23,068 nucleotides of DNA. Origin: Chthonomonas sp. UBA2362. GTDB lineage: Bacteria; Armatimonadota; Fimbriimonadia; Fimbriimonadales; Fimbriimonadaceae. Below, in pieces: positions 1-6,001 of the stretch (its first letter is position 1; the number at the start of each line of letters is the position of its first letter). The notes beneath the pieces were generated by a model. It was not told where the DNA came from and searched no databases. It saw only the letters and a program-made list of their open reading frames with translations. The DNA lies in the NCBI GenBank assembly GCA_002344135.1, contig DDTO01000006.1, positions 66,683 through 89,750 of the forward strand, read 5' to 3'. The position numbers and the translations under genes were made by a program.

Positions 1-95
1 CCCAGCCTCCCCCTCGTCTCGACGTGGGGGACCTTCGCCGCGTCGCAGGCGCGCGCGAAGAGGGGGAGTACTCTACAATCCCCCTTCCTTTCGCC
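1..95. repeat. 95-bp GC-rich intergenic repeat, copy 1
   Basis: This stretch matches 202-296 at a constant offset of 201 bases with three mismatches (offsets 25, 37 and 43). It contains the arms CCCCCTCGTC and GACG..GGGGG, which form a hairpin in the second copy. It also shares its core (CTTCGCCGCG, GCGCGCGAAG, GGGGGAGTA) with the repeats at 1653-1914. It may begin before the window. It is non-coding as far as I can see: the frames through it carry repeat-derived residues such as PSSRRG and VETRG, not a recognisable protein. Confidence 0.8.
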
Positions 96-135
96 TCACC
101 AGAGGAGGGGTAGGGGGGTGGAGAGCCACACGAGC

Positions 136-198
136 ATTACTCCCCCTGCCGGCACGGGCTTCGCCCGGCCAGCTTCCCCCTCGCCGGCGCGAGGGGGA
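136..198. repeat. left half of ATTACTCCCCC-ended repeat
   Basis: The stretch opens with ATTACTCCCCC (136-146), the same terminus as the complete unit at 1737-1838. The hairpin CGGGC-TTC-GCCCG follows at 155-167, then a perfect 10-bp stem TCCCCCTCGC / GCGAGGGGGA at 175-184 and 189-198. It runs directly into the 95-bp repeat at 202-296, whose GGGGGAGTA (about 262-270) resembles the opposite terminus. So 136-270 may be one element carrying an extra hairpin module. Confidence 0.65.
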
Positions 199-201
199 TT
201 C

Positions 202-296
202 CCCAGCCTCCCCCTCGTCTCGACGAGGGGGACCTTCTCCGCGCCGCAGGCGCGCGCGAAGAGGGGGAGTACTCTACAATCCCCCTTCCTTTCGCC
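202..296. repeat. 95-bp GC-rich intergenic repeat, copy 2
   Basis: Second copy of the repeat at 1-95, differing at three positions. Here the hairpin is perfect: CCCCCTCGTC and GACGAGGGGG separated by TC. The two copies are separated by about 106 bp holding the half-element at 136-198, so the locus looks like a small array of related palindromic modules. Confidence 0.8.
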
Positions 297-328
297 CCGC
301 GAGAGGAAGGGGGCGAGTCTGGCACGAT

Positions 329-352
329 CCATGCGGGGCATACCCCGCATGG
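329..352. repeat. perfect 10-bp inverted repeat (hairpin)
   Basis: CCATGCGGGG (329-338) and CCCCGCATGG (343-352) are perfect reverse complements around a 4-base loop. No T-tract follows on either strand, so it is not a typical intrinsic terminator. It lies at the inner edge of the repeat-rich zone and may be part of that repeat cluster or an RNA hairpin. 353-589 between this hairpin and the possible remnant at 590-721 shows nothing I can assign. Confidence 0.5.
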
Positions 353-589
353 ACCTCACCTCCCTCGCGTTTCGTCTGACGCCCGCGCCCCGTGATCCGC
401 GCGAGTACACCACGACGCGAGCCCTTCGAACCGGCCTGATCGGGCGTGGGGTGGAGTCGGCGGCGGAAGCCTCCGAAAGCGATACCGAGCGCCGCGAAGA
501 ACCGCGCAACGCCCTCGGCGGCTTCCTCGACCTGACCTGCTGAGCCGCCGGATCGGCCTCGAGGAGGTCGAGCCATGCCGGAAGGCCAA

Positions 590-721
590 CTAGCTCTCGA
601 TGCTGTATTGCTCGGGCACATCCGGCTTCTCTTTGCCGGCCCGTCGGTGCGTGTCGAGGCCCCATCGGGGAATGTCGGGGTCTTTGCCCGCGAGAAGTTC
701 GGCGGCGGTAAGTATCGCGCG
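590..721 (-). pseudogene. possible 3' remnant of a DNA methyltransferase-like gene
   Basis: On the minus strand the reading frame that ends at TAG (590-592) carries about 42 protein-like residues. They begin ILTAAELLAGKDPDIP and end KPDVPEQYSIES. Upstream of this, in the same frame, the sequence turns into low-information Arg/Pro/Ala-rich residues that look non-coding. From memory, a TxxELLxGKxxxxP segment is common near the C-terminus of site-specific DNA methyltransferases, so this may be the surviving tail of such a gene. No catalytic motif remains. The assignment is weak. It could also be the end of another protein, or chance coding potential in GC-rich DNA. Confidence 0.25.
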
Positions 722-846
722 CTCGGGACCCGATCGCTTTGACCTTGGAGGCTTGGCCGGGGGCCGGGGATCGAAAGCGCGGGCAGGCCCGCGCACTCCA
801 AAGGTCGCGCACGCCCCATGCGGCGACGGCAGGTAGATTCTCGCGC

Positions 847-1719
847 GTGGCTGCTCCACCTTACCGAAGGCGACGCGAGCCGGGGCTGATCCTTGGCATC
901 TTTTTGTGCGTCCTCGCCGTGCCAGGGGTGGCGGTGTGGGTGACCGAGGTGACTTGGGGGATCGAGCAGGCGGGGGGCTGGGTGCTGGCGATCGCCGGGG
1001 GGAGCGGGCTGGTGGCGGTGTTGCTCCTGATGGCCGTCTACACCCGAGCGATGAAGGGCTTGCGGCACCGGATCGCCGAGACGCTGGAGCGGAGGGGCTT
1101 CCAGACCGCGCCCGATCCCTCGCCCGAAGGGAAGGCGGCCGCCTTCGTGCCGGTGGCGCACCTGGAGGGCTGGCTGGGGCTGCGGCTCGGCGCGGAGGGG
1201 ATCAACTGGTGGGCGCTGCGCGACGCGCCGGAGGGGAAGACGCTGGTCTTCGAGCACTCTTATGTCACCGGCTCGGGGAGGAGCACCCAGCAACACGACC
1301 ATACGGTGGTGGCCTGGCCCTCGAACGCCTCCTCGCCTCGGGGGGCCTGGCTGGGGTCGGCGGGCGAGCTGATGATGGTGAAGGCGCCGCTGGGGATGCG
1401 GCGCTCGCTGGAGCGCAGGGGCGAGGAACTGCGGCTGGCGGACGAGCGGCTCGACAAGCCGTGGGTGGTCTTCGGCCACGAGGCGGTCGCTCTGGCGTTT
1501 CTCACCCCCGAGGTGCGCGACCGGCTAGCGGCTTCGCCGCGAGGGGAGTGCTGGCTGTTCGGGAAGGAGTCGGCGGCTTGCGCTTTCAAGGGGACGTTCA
1601 CGCCGGACGAGTTGCTGCGGTTCCTCGACTGGGCGCGCGAGGTCCTGGACCAGGCTCCCCCTCGTCTCGACGAGGGGGACCTTCGGCGCGCCGCAGGCGC
1701 GCGCGAAGCGGGAGAGTAA
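847..1719 (+). CDS. hypothetical membrane protein with two N-terminal TM helices and repeat-derived C-terminus
   Basis: I do not recognise a named family. From the GTG at 847 the protein is 290 aa. The frame stays open upstream, but that part is Arg-rich and unconvincing, and the first hydrophobic helix starts only about 10 residues after this GTG. Two helices are clear (LILGIFLCVLAVPGVAVWV, then VLAIAGGSGLVAVLLLMAVY), followed by a soluble domain of about 200 aa with FEHSYVTGSGRS..HDHTVVAWP and a late KGTFTPDELLRFLDWAREVL. After that helix the last residues (APPRLDEGDLRRAAGAREAGE region) are encoded by the palindromic repeat at 1653-1720, which also supplies the stop codon. The natural C-terminus was probably replaced by repeat insertion. 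There is no strong ribosome binding site. The downstream neighbour is convergent. Confidence 0.7.
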   Translation: MAAPPYRRRREPGLILGIFLCVLAVPGVAVWVTEVTWGIEQAGGWVLAIAGGSGLVAVLLLMAVYTRAMKGLRHRIAETLERRGFQTAPDPSPEGKAAAFVPVAHLEGWLGLRLGAEGINWWALRDAPEGKTLVFEHSYVTGSGRSTQQHDHTVVAWPSNASSPRGAWLGSAGELMMVKAPLGMRRSLERRGEELRLADERLDKPWVVFGHEAVALAFLTPEVRDRLAASPRGECWLFGKESAACAFKGTFTPDELLRFLDWAREVLDQAPPRLDEGDLRRAAGAREAGE

Positions 1720-1720
1720 C
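1653..1720. repeat. truncated palindromic repeat overlapping a gene 3' end
   Basis: A perfect 11-bp stem TCCCCCTCGTC (1656-1666) / GACGAGGGGGA (1669-1679) is followed by the CTTCGGCGCG and GCGCGCGAAG arms and by GGAGAGTAA, matching the right half of the unit at 1737-1838. The left half is missing, and coding sequence of the 847-1719 gene takes its place. Confidence 0.75.
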
Positions 1721-1854
1721 AGGAGAGGCTGCACGTATTACTCCCCCTCAGGCACGGGCTTCGCCCGGCCAGTTCCCCCTCGCTGGCGCGAGGGGGAGCT
1801 TCGCCGCGCCGCTGGCGCGTGCGAAACGGGGGAGTAATAGGAGAGGCTGCACGT
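1721..1854. repeat. complete 102-bp element with 11-bp inverted termini, flanked by 16-bp direct repeats
   Basis: The element at 1737-1838 begins ATTACTCCCCC and ends GGGGGAGTAAT, a perfect 11-bp terminal inverted repeat. Inside are CGGGC-TTC-GCCCG (1755-1767) and a perfect 10-bp stem TCCCCCTCGC / GCGAGGGGGA (1774-1783, 1788-1797). Identical 16-bp direct repeats AGGAGAGGCTGCACGT lie at 1721-1736 and 1839-1854, so the array period is 118 bp. No coding capacity is seen. It resembles a MITE or REP/BIME-like element, but no matching transposase is in the window. Confidence 0.75.
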
Positions 1855-1914
1855 GTTACTCCCCCTCAGGCACCGGCTTCGCCCGGCCAGGTCCCCCTCG
1901 TCTCGACGAGGGGG
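1855..1914. repeat. truncated copy of the 118-bp repeat unit, abutting the TPR gene stop
   Basis: TTACTCCCCC, the GGCTTCGCC hairpin and a perfect 10-bp stem CCCCCTCGTC (1893-1902) / GACGAGGGGG (1905-1914) repeat the preceding unit. The copy then stops. The next bases, 1916-1918, are the TAA stop of the minus-strand TPR gene. The strong hairpins between these convergent genes could act as a transcription barrier for both, although no T-tract is present. Confidence 0.7.
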
Positions 1915-1915
1915 T

Positions 1916-2827
1916 TTATCGTCGTGAGGCCTCGTCGCGGGCGATCACGTTGTGGGGGTCGAACTCGAGGGCTTTCTCGAAGGCGAATCGGGCGTCGTCA
2001 AGGCGGCGCTGGCGGCGAAGGCAGACCCCGAGATGTGCCCACGCGTCGGCGTACTTCGGATTCACGTCGAGGGCGCCCCGCAGCTGCCGCTCTGCGCCTT
2101 CGAGGTTGTTGACTTCGAGGAGGGCTTGGGCGTATCGGCAGCGCACGTCGGCGTAGGTCGGCGCGATCTGCAGGGCTCTCTCGTACTCCTGGCCCGCCTC
2201 TTCCCACAGCGCCTGCCTGGCGAAGGCGTCGCCGATCTTGGCGTGCTCGTTCGCGTCCTGGGCGTCGGCCCCGGTCATCGCGGCGAAGTTGGCGAGGGCT
2301 CGGGCGGTGTCGCCGTTCCGATGACATTCGAGAGCGAAGTCGTATCGCGCGCCAGCGAATCCGGGCTCTGTCTCGACGGCTTGCTCGATCGAAGCGAGAC
2401 CTTCGTCGAATTCCCCGTCTTCGTACTGCATCAGGCCGCGCTGGAGGAGCGCTTCGGCGTAGTTCGGGTTGATCTTCAGAGCCCGCTCGATCGCCGCCTG
2501 CCGCCGAGCACGATCGCCGAGGCCGTCGCACGCGAAGGAGGCTCGAAGATGGAGGTCGGGGTAGTGTGGCTGGATCTCAAGGGCGGCTTCGAAACACTCG
2601 AACGCGCGGGCAAAACTGTCCGATAGCAGGGCGGCCTGGCCGAGGTGGGACCAACTCTGACAGATGTAGAACTTGGCGAGGCGGATCGTCCCCGGATCGC
2701 GGGACCGCTCGATGCAGGCCCCGAACTCGGCGATCGCTTCTTCGTACTGACCCCGATCGAAGGCGGCGATCCCGCGATCGTAATCGTCGTCCCGTCCAAA
2801 ACCGAACCACTTGCTGACAACGGACAT
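1916..2827 (-). CDS. tetratricopeptide repeat (TPR) protein
   Basis: A 303-aa soluble protein made almost entirely of TPR units after a short N-terminus (MSVVSKWFGFGRDDDYDRGI). Repeats are recognised by the A/Y-x-x-x-G ... A-x-x-x-Y/F-x-x-A-L-x-x-x-P pattern, for example ALEIQPHYPDLHLR, ALKINPNYAEALLQRG, ALQIAPTYADVRCRYA, ALDVNPKYADAWAHLG and ALEFDPHNVIARDEA. TPR arrays are protein-protein interaction scaffolds; the partner is unknown. I chose the ATG at 2827 because GGTGG lies 10 nt upstream on the minus strand; a longer start 7 codons upstream (MGGGSNR) is possible. No signal peptide or membrane helix is seen. It is the last gene of the dprA operon, 64 nt after the 167-aa protein. Confidence 0.85.
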   Translation of the reverse strand: MSVVSKWFGFGRDDDYDRGIAAFDRGQYEEAIAEFGACIERSRDPGTIRLAKFYICQSWSHLGQAALLSDSFARAFECFEAALEIQPHYPDLHLRASFACDGLGDRARRQAAIERALKINPNYAEALLQRGLMQYEDGEFDEGLASIEQAVETEPGFAGARYDFALECHRNGDTARALANFAAMTGADAQDANEHAKIGDAFARQALWEEAGQEYERALQIAPTYADVRCRYAQALLEVNNLEGAERQLRGALDVNPKYADAWAHLGVCLRRQRRLDDARFAFEKALEFDPHNVIARDEASRR

Positions 2828-2891
2828 ACGGTTGCTTCCACCGCCCATTATCGGTCGAATTCGTTCGCTCGTGGAGGGCGTTCCCTCCTCT

Positions 2892-3395
2892 TTACGCCGC
2901 GGACGAGGATACGGTCGCGAGGGTCGACAGATGGGCTCGGTATCGTTCGAGGGCTTCGGAAGCGAGGCGCACCTTCGCCGGCAGCCGTCCGTCGTCGCAT
3001 CGCAGCAACTCGCCAAGGGTGGGGGCGGAGAACAGGCTCTCGACCTCGTCTCCCGGCGAGTACCCGATCGGCGCCGCCTGGCCGGAGTGAAGATAGGCGG
3101 CGACATGACGCCGGAGGGCGCCGTAGTGGCCGAGCATCCAAGCCCGAAGTTCAGCGTATTGTCGCTCCTGGGTATGGCTCGGACCGTAGTGGGACGCCTC
3201 GTTCAGGATCGCCGCCAGCCGGTCGAAGCGAACTCGAAACAGGGCCAGTTGATCCTGGCGCTCGGAAAGCGCCTCATCGGGCGAGACTCGCGCGAGGTCG
3301 GGACCGGCGAGGGCGCGGAAACGAATCCGCAGTCGTCCGGCGAGTCGCAGCATCGTGCGGCGGCCGCCATCGGCGAAGGTTCGGCTTTTGTTCAG
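2892..3395 (-). CDS. hypothetical protein, 167 aa, probable CTG start
   Basis: No family recognised. The product is soluble, helical-looking and rich in Arg, Leu and Ala, with SERQDQLALFRVRFDRLAAI, an aromatic/His patch (HYGPSHTQERQYAELRAW, HYGALRRHVAAYLHSG) and a C-terminal helix (VRLASEALERYRAHL). The first ATG in frame is at 3353. The 14 codons before it are protein-like (NKSRTFADGGRRT) and are preceded by CTG at 3393-3395. That CTG lies 6 nt after AAGGAGG and overlaps the previous stop as CTGA. I therefore take CTG as the likely start; the ATG gives 153 aa. It sits between the DUF1844 gene and the TPR gene, so it is co-transcribed with them. Function unknown. Confidence 0.75.
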   Translation of the reverse strand: MNKSRTFADGGRRTMLRLAGRLRIRFRALAGPDLARVSPDEALSERQDQLALFRVRFDRLAAILNEASHYGPSHTQERQYAELRAWMLGHYGALRRHVAAYLHSGQAAPIGYSPGDEVESLFSAPTLGELLRCDDGRLPAKVRLASEALERYRAHLSTLATVSSSAA

Positions 3396-3685
3396 TCTCT
3401 TCCTCCTTGAGTTTGCTGAACGTAGTTGATCTTCAGATCGCGAACTAGGCCGTGGATCCGGCGCTTGTCATCTTCGTCGAGCTGCGGCTCGAGGTATCCG
3501 GCGAGACCGGTAGTGACATCGATCGCGATCCGGGCTTGATCGAGGTCCTTCTCGATCTTGCCGGTGATCATGTCGGGCTGGAGGCCGAGCTTTTGCCAAG
3601 CGATGGCGGCCATCTGTTCCGTCATGAGCATGATCATCTGGTAAACGTCGAGAGGAGTTTGCTGAGAGTCGTTCTTCTCGGCCAT
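3392..3685 (-). CDS. DUF1844 family protein
   Basis: A 97-aa protein with the DUF1844 pattern: an N-terminal helix ending in EQMAAIAWQKLGL, then a central stretch (LGLQPDMITGKIEKDLDQAR) and a C-terminal helical segment with DVTTGLAGYLEPQLDEDDKRRIHGLVRDLKINY split over residues 56-88. The family is conserved in several bacterial phyla and has no established biochemical function. I chose the ATG at 3685 because the sequence upstream of it looks non-coding and overlaps dprA. No clear ribosome binding site is seen. The gene starts 40 nt after the dprA stop, and its TGA overlaps the putative CTG start of the next gene. Confidence 0.85.
   Translation of the reverse strand: MAEKNDSQQTPLDVYQMIMLMTEQMAAIAWQKLGLQPDMITGKIEKDLDQARIAIDVTTGLAGYLEPQLDEDDKRRIHGLVRDLKINYVQQTQGGRD
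3402..3408 (-). promoter_or_regulatory. ribosome binding site deciding a CTG start
   Basis: The minus-strand heptamer AAGGAGG, inside the end of the DUF1844 gene, is 6 nt from CTG at 3395 but 48 nt from the first ATG of the downstream gene. It is the strongest Shine-Dalgarno match near that gene and favours the CTG start. Confidence 0.6.
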
Positions 3686-3725
3686 CTCTTGGGGAAAGAC
3701 GGTTGCCGATGCCGGGGCGATTCTA

Positions 3726-4769
3726 TCAAGGTCGCAGCAAATAGCGGCCGGCATCCTGGAAGACGATGCCCTCCAGTTCGAGCACGGTCAATTCTGAGAG
3801 GATCGCTTCAGGCGAAAGACCGGTTCGGGACGAGAGTGCTTCAGGCGAAAGCGCGCCCTCGGCGAGCGTCTCGACAATCTGGGATTGCCGTTCGTCCAAC
3901 TCCGCGGCGGGCTCGCTTCGACCATCGATCGGGAACCCGAGCGCCTCGAGAATCTGGTCTGGATGGTCGACGAGTATCGCTCCGTCCCGAATGAGCGCGT
4001 GGGAGCCGCGGAAGTTGCCGTTGTCGATGTTGGCGGGAACCACGAAGACGGGCCGACCGAGTTCGTTGGCGAGCCCAGCCGTCCCGAGAGCGCCGGATTT
4101 CTCCGGGGCCTCCACTACGAGCACCCCGAGCGAGAGCGCGGCGATCAGATGATTTCGCATGCTGAACCGAGCGGGCATGATCTTCGCGCCGACCGCGAAC
4201 TGACTGACCAGGCATCCCGATTCGCGAATCTGCTGGAAGAGCGATCGATGCGAGGCCGGATAGACGTCGTCGACGCCGGTGCCCAGAACAGCGACGGTTC
4301 GCCCGCCCGCGCCGAGTACTCCCTTGTGGGCGGCGGCGTCGATGCCGTACGCGCCGCCGCTGACGATCGTGATCCCGCGCTTGGCCAGCCGCTCGGCGAA
4401 CTTCATGGCGGCAGCTCTGCCATAAGCCGTAGCGGACCGGGTTCCGACGATGGCGAAGCAGGGCTCATGGAGGACTTCGGCCTGGCCCCATACGAAGAGA
4501 GCCGGAGGAGGCGTCTTTGAGTCTGCCACCAGGTTAGGGAGCATCGGTCCGGCCACTACCGAGACTCCATTGGCTAGCGCCTTCTCTAAACGCTCGTAGC
4601 GGACAGCGAGGACCCGCTCGCGCTCGGCGCCCGTTAGCGGTGCGCGCGTTTGCAGCCAGGAAAGCGGTTCGATCCTGGTTCCTTCTAACTCGCCAAGAAT
4701 CTTGTGGGCTCGAAGTGACGGAATCTCCGCGGCGAGAAAGGCTTGCCAGAAGGCCGGGCTGGGCGTCAT
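3726..4769 (-). CDS. dprA: DNA-processing protein DprA
   Basis: DprA (Smf) binds incoming single-stranded DNA during natural transformation and loads RecA; it acts in the cytoplasm. The 347-aa product has the expected layout. An N-terminal helical region is followed by a Rossmann-like core with CFAIVGTRSATAYGR, IVSGGAYGIDAAAHKG, AVLGTGVDDVYPASHR and the FSMRNHLIAALSLGVLVVEA segment (family form F-x-RRNRIIA-x-LS). Next comes the VFVVPANIDNGNFRGSHALI loop, and last a winged-helix-like C-terminus (LSPEALSSRTGLSPEAILSELTVLELEG). The ATG at 4769 has only a weak AGAAG upstream. It is the first gene of a minus-strand operon with DUF1844, a 167-aa protein and a TPR protein, and is divergent from the lipoprotein gene at 4970 across 200 bp with no clear promoter. 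No other competence gene is in the window. Confidence 0.95.
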   Translation of the reverse strand: MTPSPAFWQAFLAAEIPSLRAHKILGELEGTRIEPLSWLQTRAPLTGAERERVLAVRYERLEKALANGVSVVAGPMLPNLVADSKTPPPALFVWGQAEVLHEPCFAIVGTRSATAYGRAAAMKFAERLAKRGITIVSGGAYGIDAAAHKGVLGAGGRTVAVLGTGVDDVYPASHRSLFQQIRESGCLVSQFAVGAKIMPARFSMRNHLIAALSLGVLVVEAPEKSGALGTAGLANELGRPVFVVPANIDNGNFRGSHALIRDGAILVDHPDQILEALGFPIDGRSEPAAELDERQSQIVETLAEGALSPEALSSRTGLSPEAILSELTVLELEGIVFQDAGRYLLRP

Positions 4770-4969
4770 CGCTTCTTAGTTTGGCTGGAGTCCTGCACTT
4801 TGGCGGTGGGGCAGCCAATAATTTCACCGGGATCGCGCCCGAACCGAGCCACCCGCTCGCTTGCAGGCGTGTAACTGGACCAGGGACGAAATCGACCATG
4901 CGAACTAGAACGAGCCAATGGACCGCCGGACTGGGAGGAGGCCGGGAGCGGTCGGGTAGAACCTTCCCC

Positions 4970-6001
4970 ATGAAGCCTCTCCTGCTTGCCGCAGCCGTAC
5001 TACTCGTGCTCCTGAGCTCCGGTTGTGGCGGTAACGGCCAGAAGGTCGAGCCGCCGACCTCGGCAAGGGTCTCGCCTTCGAGCGTGACGCTGGCTCCTGG
5101 TGCGAGCCAGCAGTTCACGGCATTCCTGAACGGCAATACCTTTCCGAACCTAACCTGGTCGGTCGACGGGGCACCCGATGCCGGAACGATCACTTCGGCT
5201 GGCCGCTACTTCGCGCCTCAGAACGCTGGCACGTACACGGTTCGGGTCGTGGTGGCCGACAACCCTTCGATCTCGGCGACCGCCTCCGTTACGGTGACCG
5301 CCGGGGTCGTGGTGCAGATCACCGGCCCGGCGACGATCCCGCCGATGACTCGCAGGAGCACGCTCGATTTCGAGGCCCAGGTCACGGGTGCGACGAACGC
5401 CGAGGTCACCTGGACTGCTTCCGCGGGAACGATCGACTCGGGCGGCAAGTTCAAGGCCCCCGACGAGCCGGGTACCTACACGGTCACTGCGACGAGCGTC
5501 GAGAACCCGCAACGATCGGCATCGACTCAGGTCGAGGTCGTGGCGAACGCCAGCGTCGTCCTCGAAATCCAGGGCAAGGGCAACGTGGTCATGCAGATGA
5601 ACACGGACGCGGCGCCGAACACGACCGCGAACATGGTGAGCCTCGTCAATGCGGGCTTTTACGACGGCATCATCTTCCACCGGTACGAGGAGAACTTCGT
5701 GATTCAAGGGGGCGATCCCCTGACAAAGACCTTGCCCCTCGACGATCCGAGCATCGGCACCGGTGGCCCGGGTTACAGCATCCCCTTCGAGACCACCGGC
5801 TTGCTGCACGAGCACTATGCGGTGGCAATGGCTCGATCGAGCCAACTCGACTCGGGAGGGAGCCAGTTCTACATCTGCTTGGAGGCGCTGCCGAATCTGG
5901 ATGGATCCTATGTCGTGTTCGGCCGTGTCACGGCAGGGTTCGACGTGGTGGACGCGCTTCGCCGAGGCGACAAGATCGTGAAGGCGACGGTGATCAAATA
6001 G
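4970..6001 (+). CDS. lipoprotein with two Ig-like domains and a C-terminal cyclophilin-type peptidyl-prolyl isomerase
   Basis: Cyclophilins catalyse cis-trans isomerisation of X-Pro bonds. This 343-aa protein starts with a lipoprotein signal (hydrophobic stretch then LSSGC, Cys19). Two bacterial Ig-like repeats follow (about 31-110 and 114-192). Each has the V-x-L-x-P-G/TITGP start and the ..TWxxxxGTI..GxFxAP..PGTYTV pattern. The cyclophilin domain (about 196-343) keeps FHR (236-238, including the family's catalytic Arg), NFVIQGGDP, GTGGPGYSI, VAMAR, GGSQFYI and NLDGSYVVFGRV. The ATG at 4970 is chosen because it places the lipobox correctly. The product should be anchored by lipid in the cell envelope, with the isomerase presented by the Ig spacer. 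Its stop overlaps the stop of the convergent permease by 8 bp. Confidence 0.92.
   Translation: MKPLLLAAAVLLVLLSSGCGGNGQKVEPPTSARVSPSSVTLAPGASQQFTAFLNGNTFPNLTWSVDGAPDAGTITSAGRYFAPQNAGTYTVRVVVADNPSISATASVTVTAGVVVQITGPATIPPMTRRSTLDFEAQVTGATNAEVTWTASAGTIDSGGKFKAPDEPGTYTVTATSVENPQRSASTQVEVVANASVVLEIQGKGNVVMQMNTDAAPNTTANMVSLVNAGFYDGIIFHRYEENFVIQGGDPLTKTLPLDDPSIGTGGPGYSIPFETTGLLHEHYAVAMARSSQLDSGGSQFYICLEALPNLDGSYVVFGRVTAGFDVVDALRRGDKIVKATVIK

Noticed and set aside
118..543. Plus-strand 141-aa open frame across the first repeats
   Set aside because: The first half is translated repeat (PPAGTGFARP, LVSTRGTFS). The second half has no recognisable family and no ribosome binding site.
274..1479. Long minus-strand open frame (401 codons) opposite the 847-1719 gene
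   Set aside because: Its translation is dominated by Arg, Pro, Gly and His and crosses repeats and the plus-strand gene. It is a high-GC shadow frame.
4770..4969. tRNA or small RNA gene in the dprA-lipoprotein intergenic region
   Set aside because: I found no cloverleaf arms, strong hairpin or convincing promoter pair in these 200 bases.
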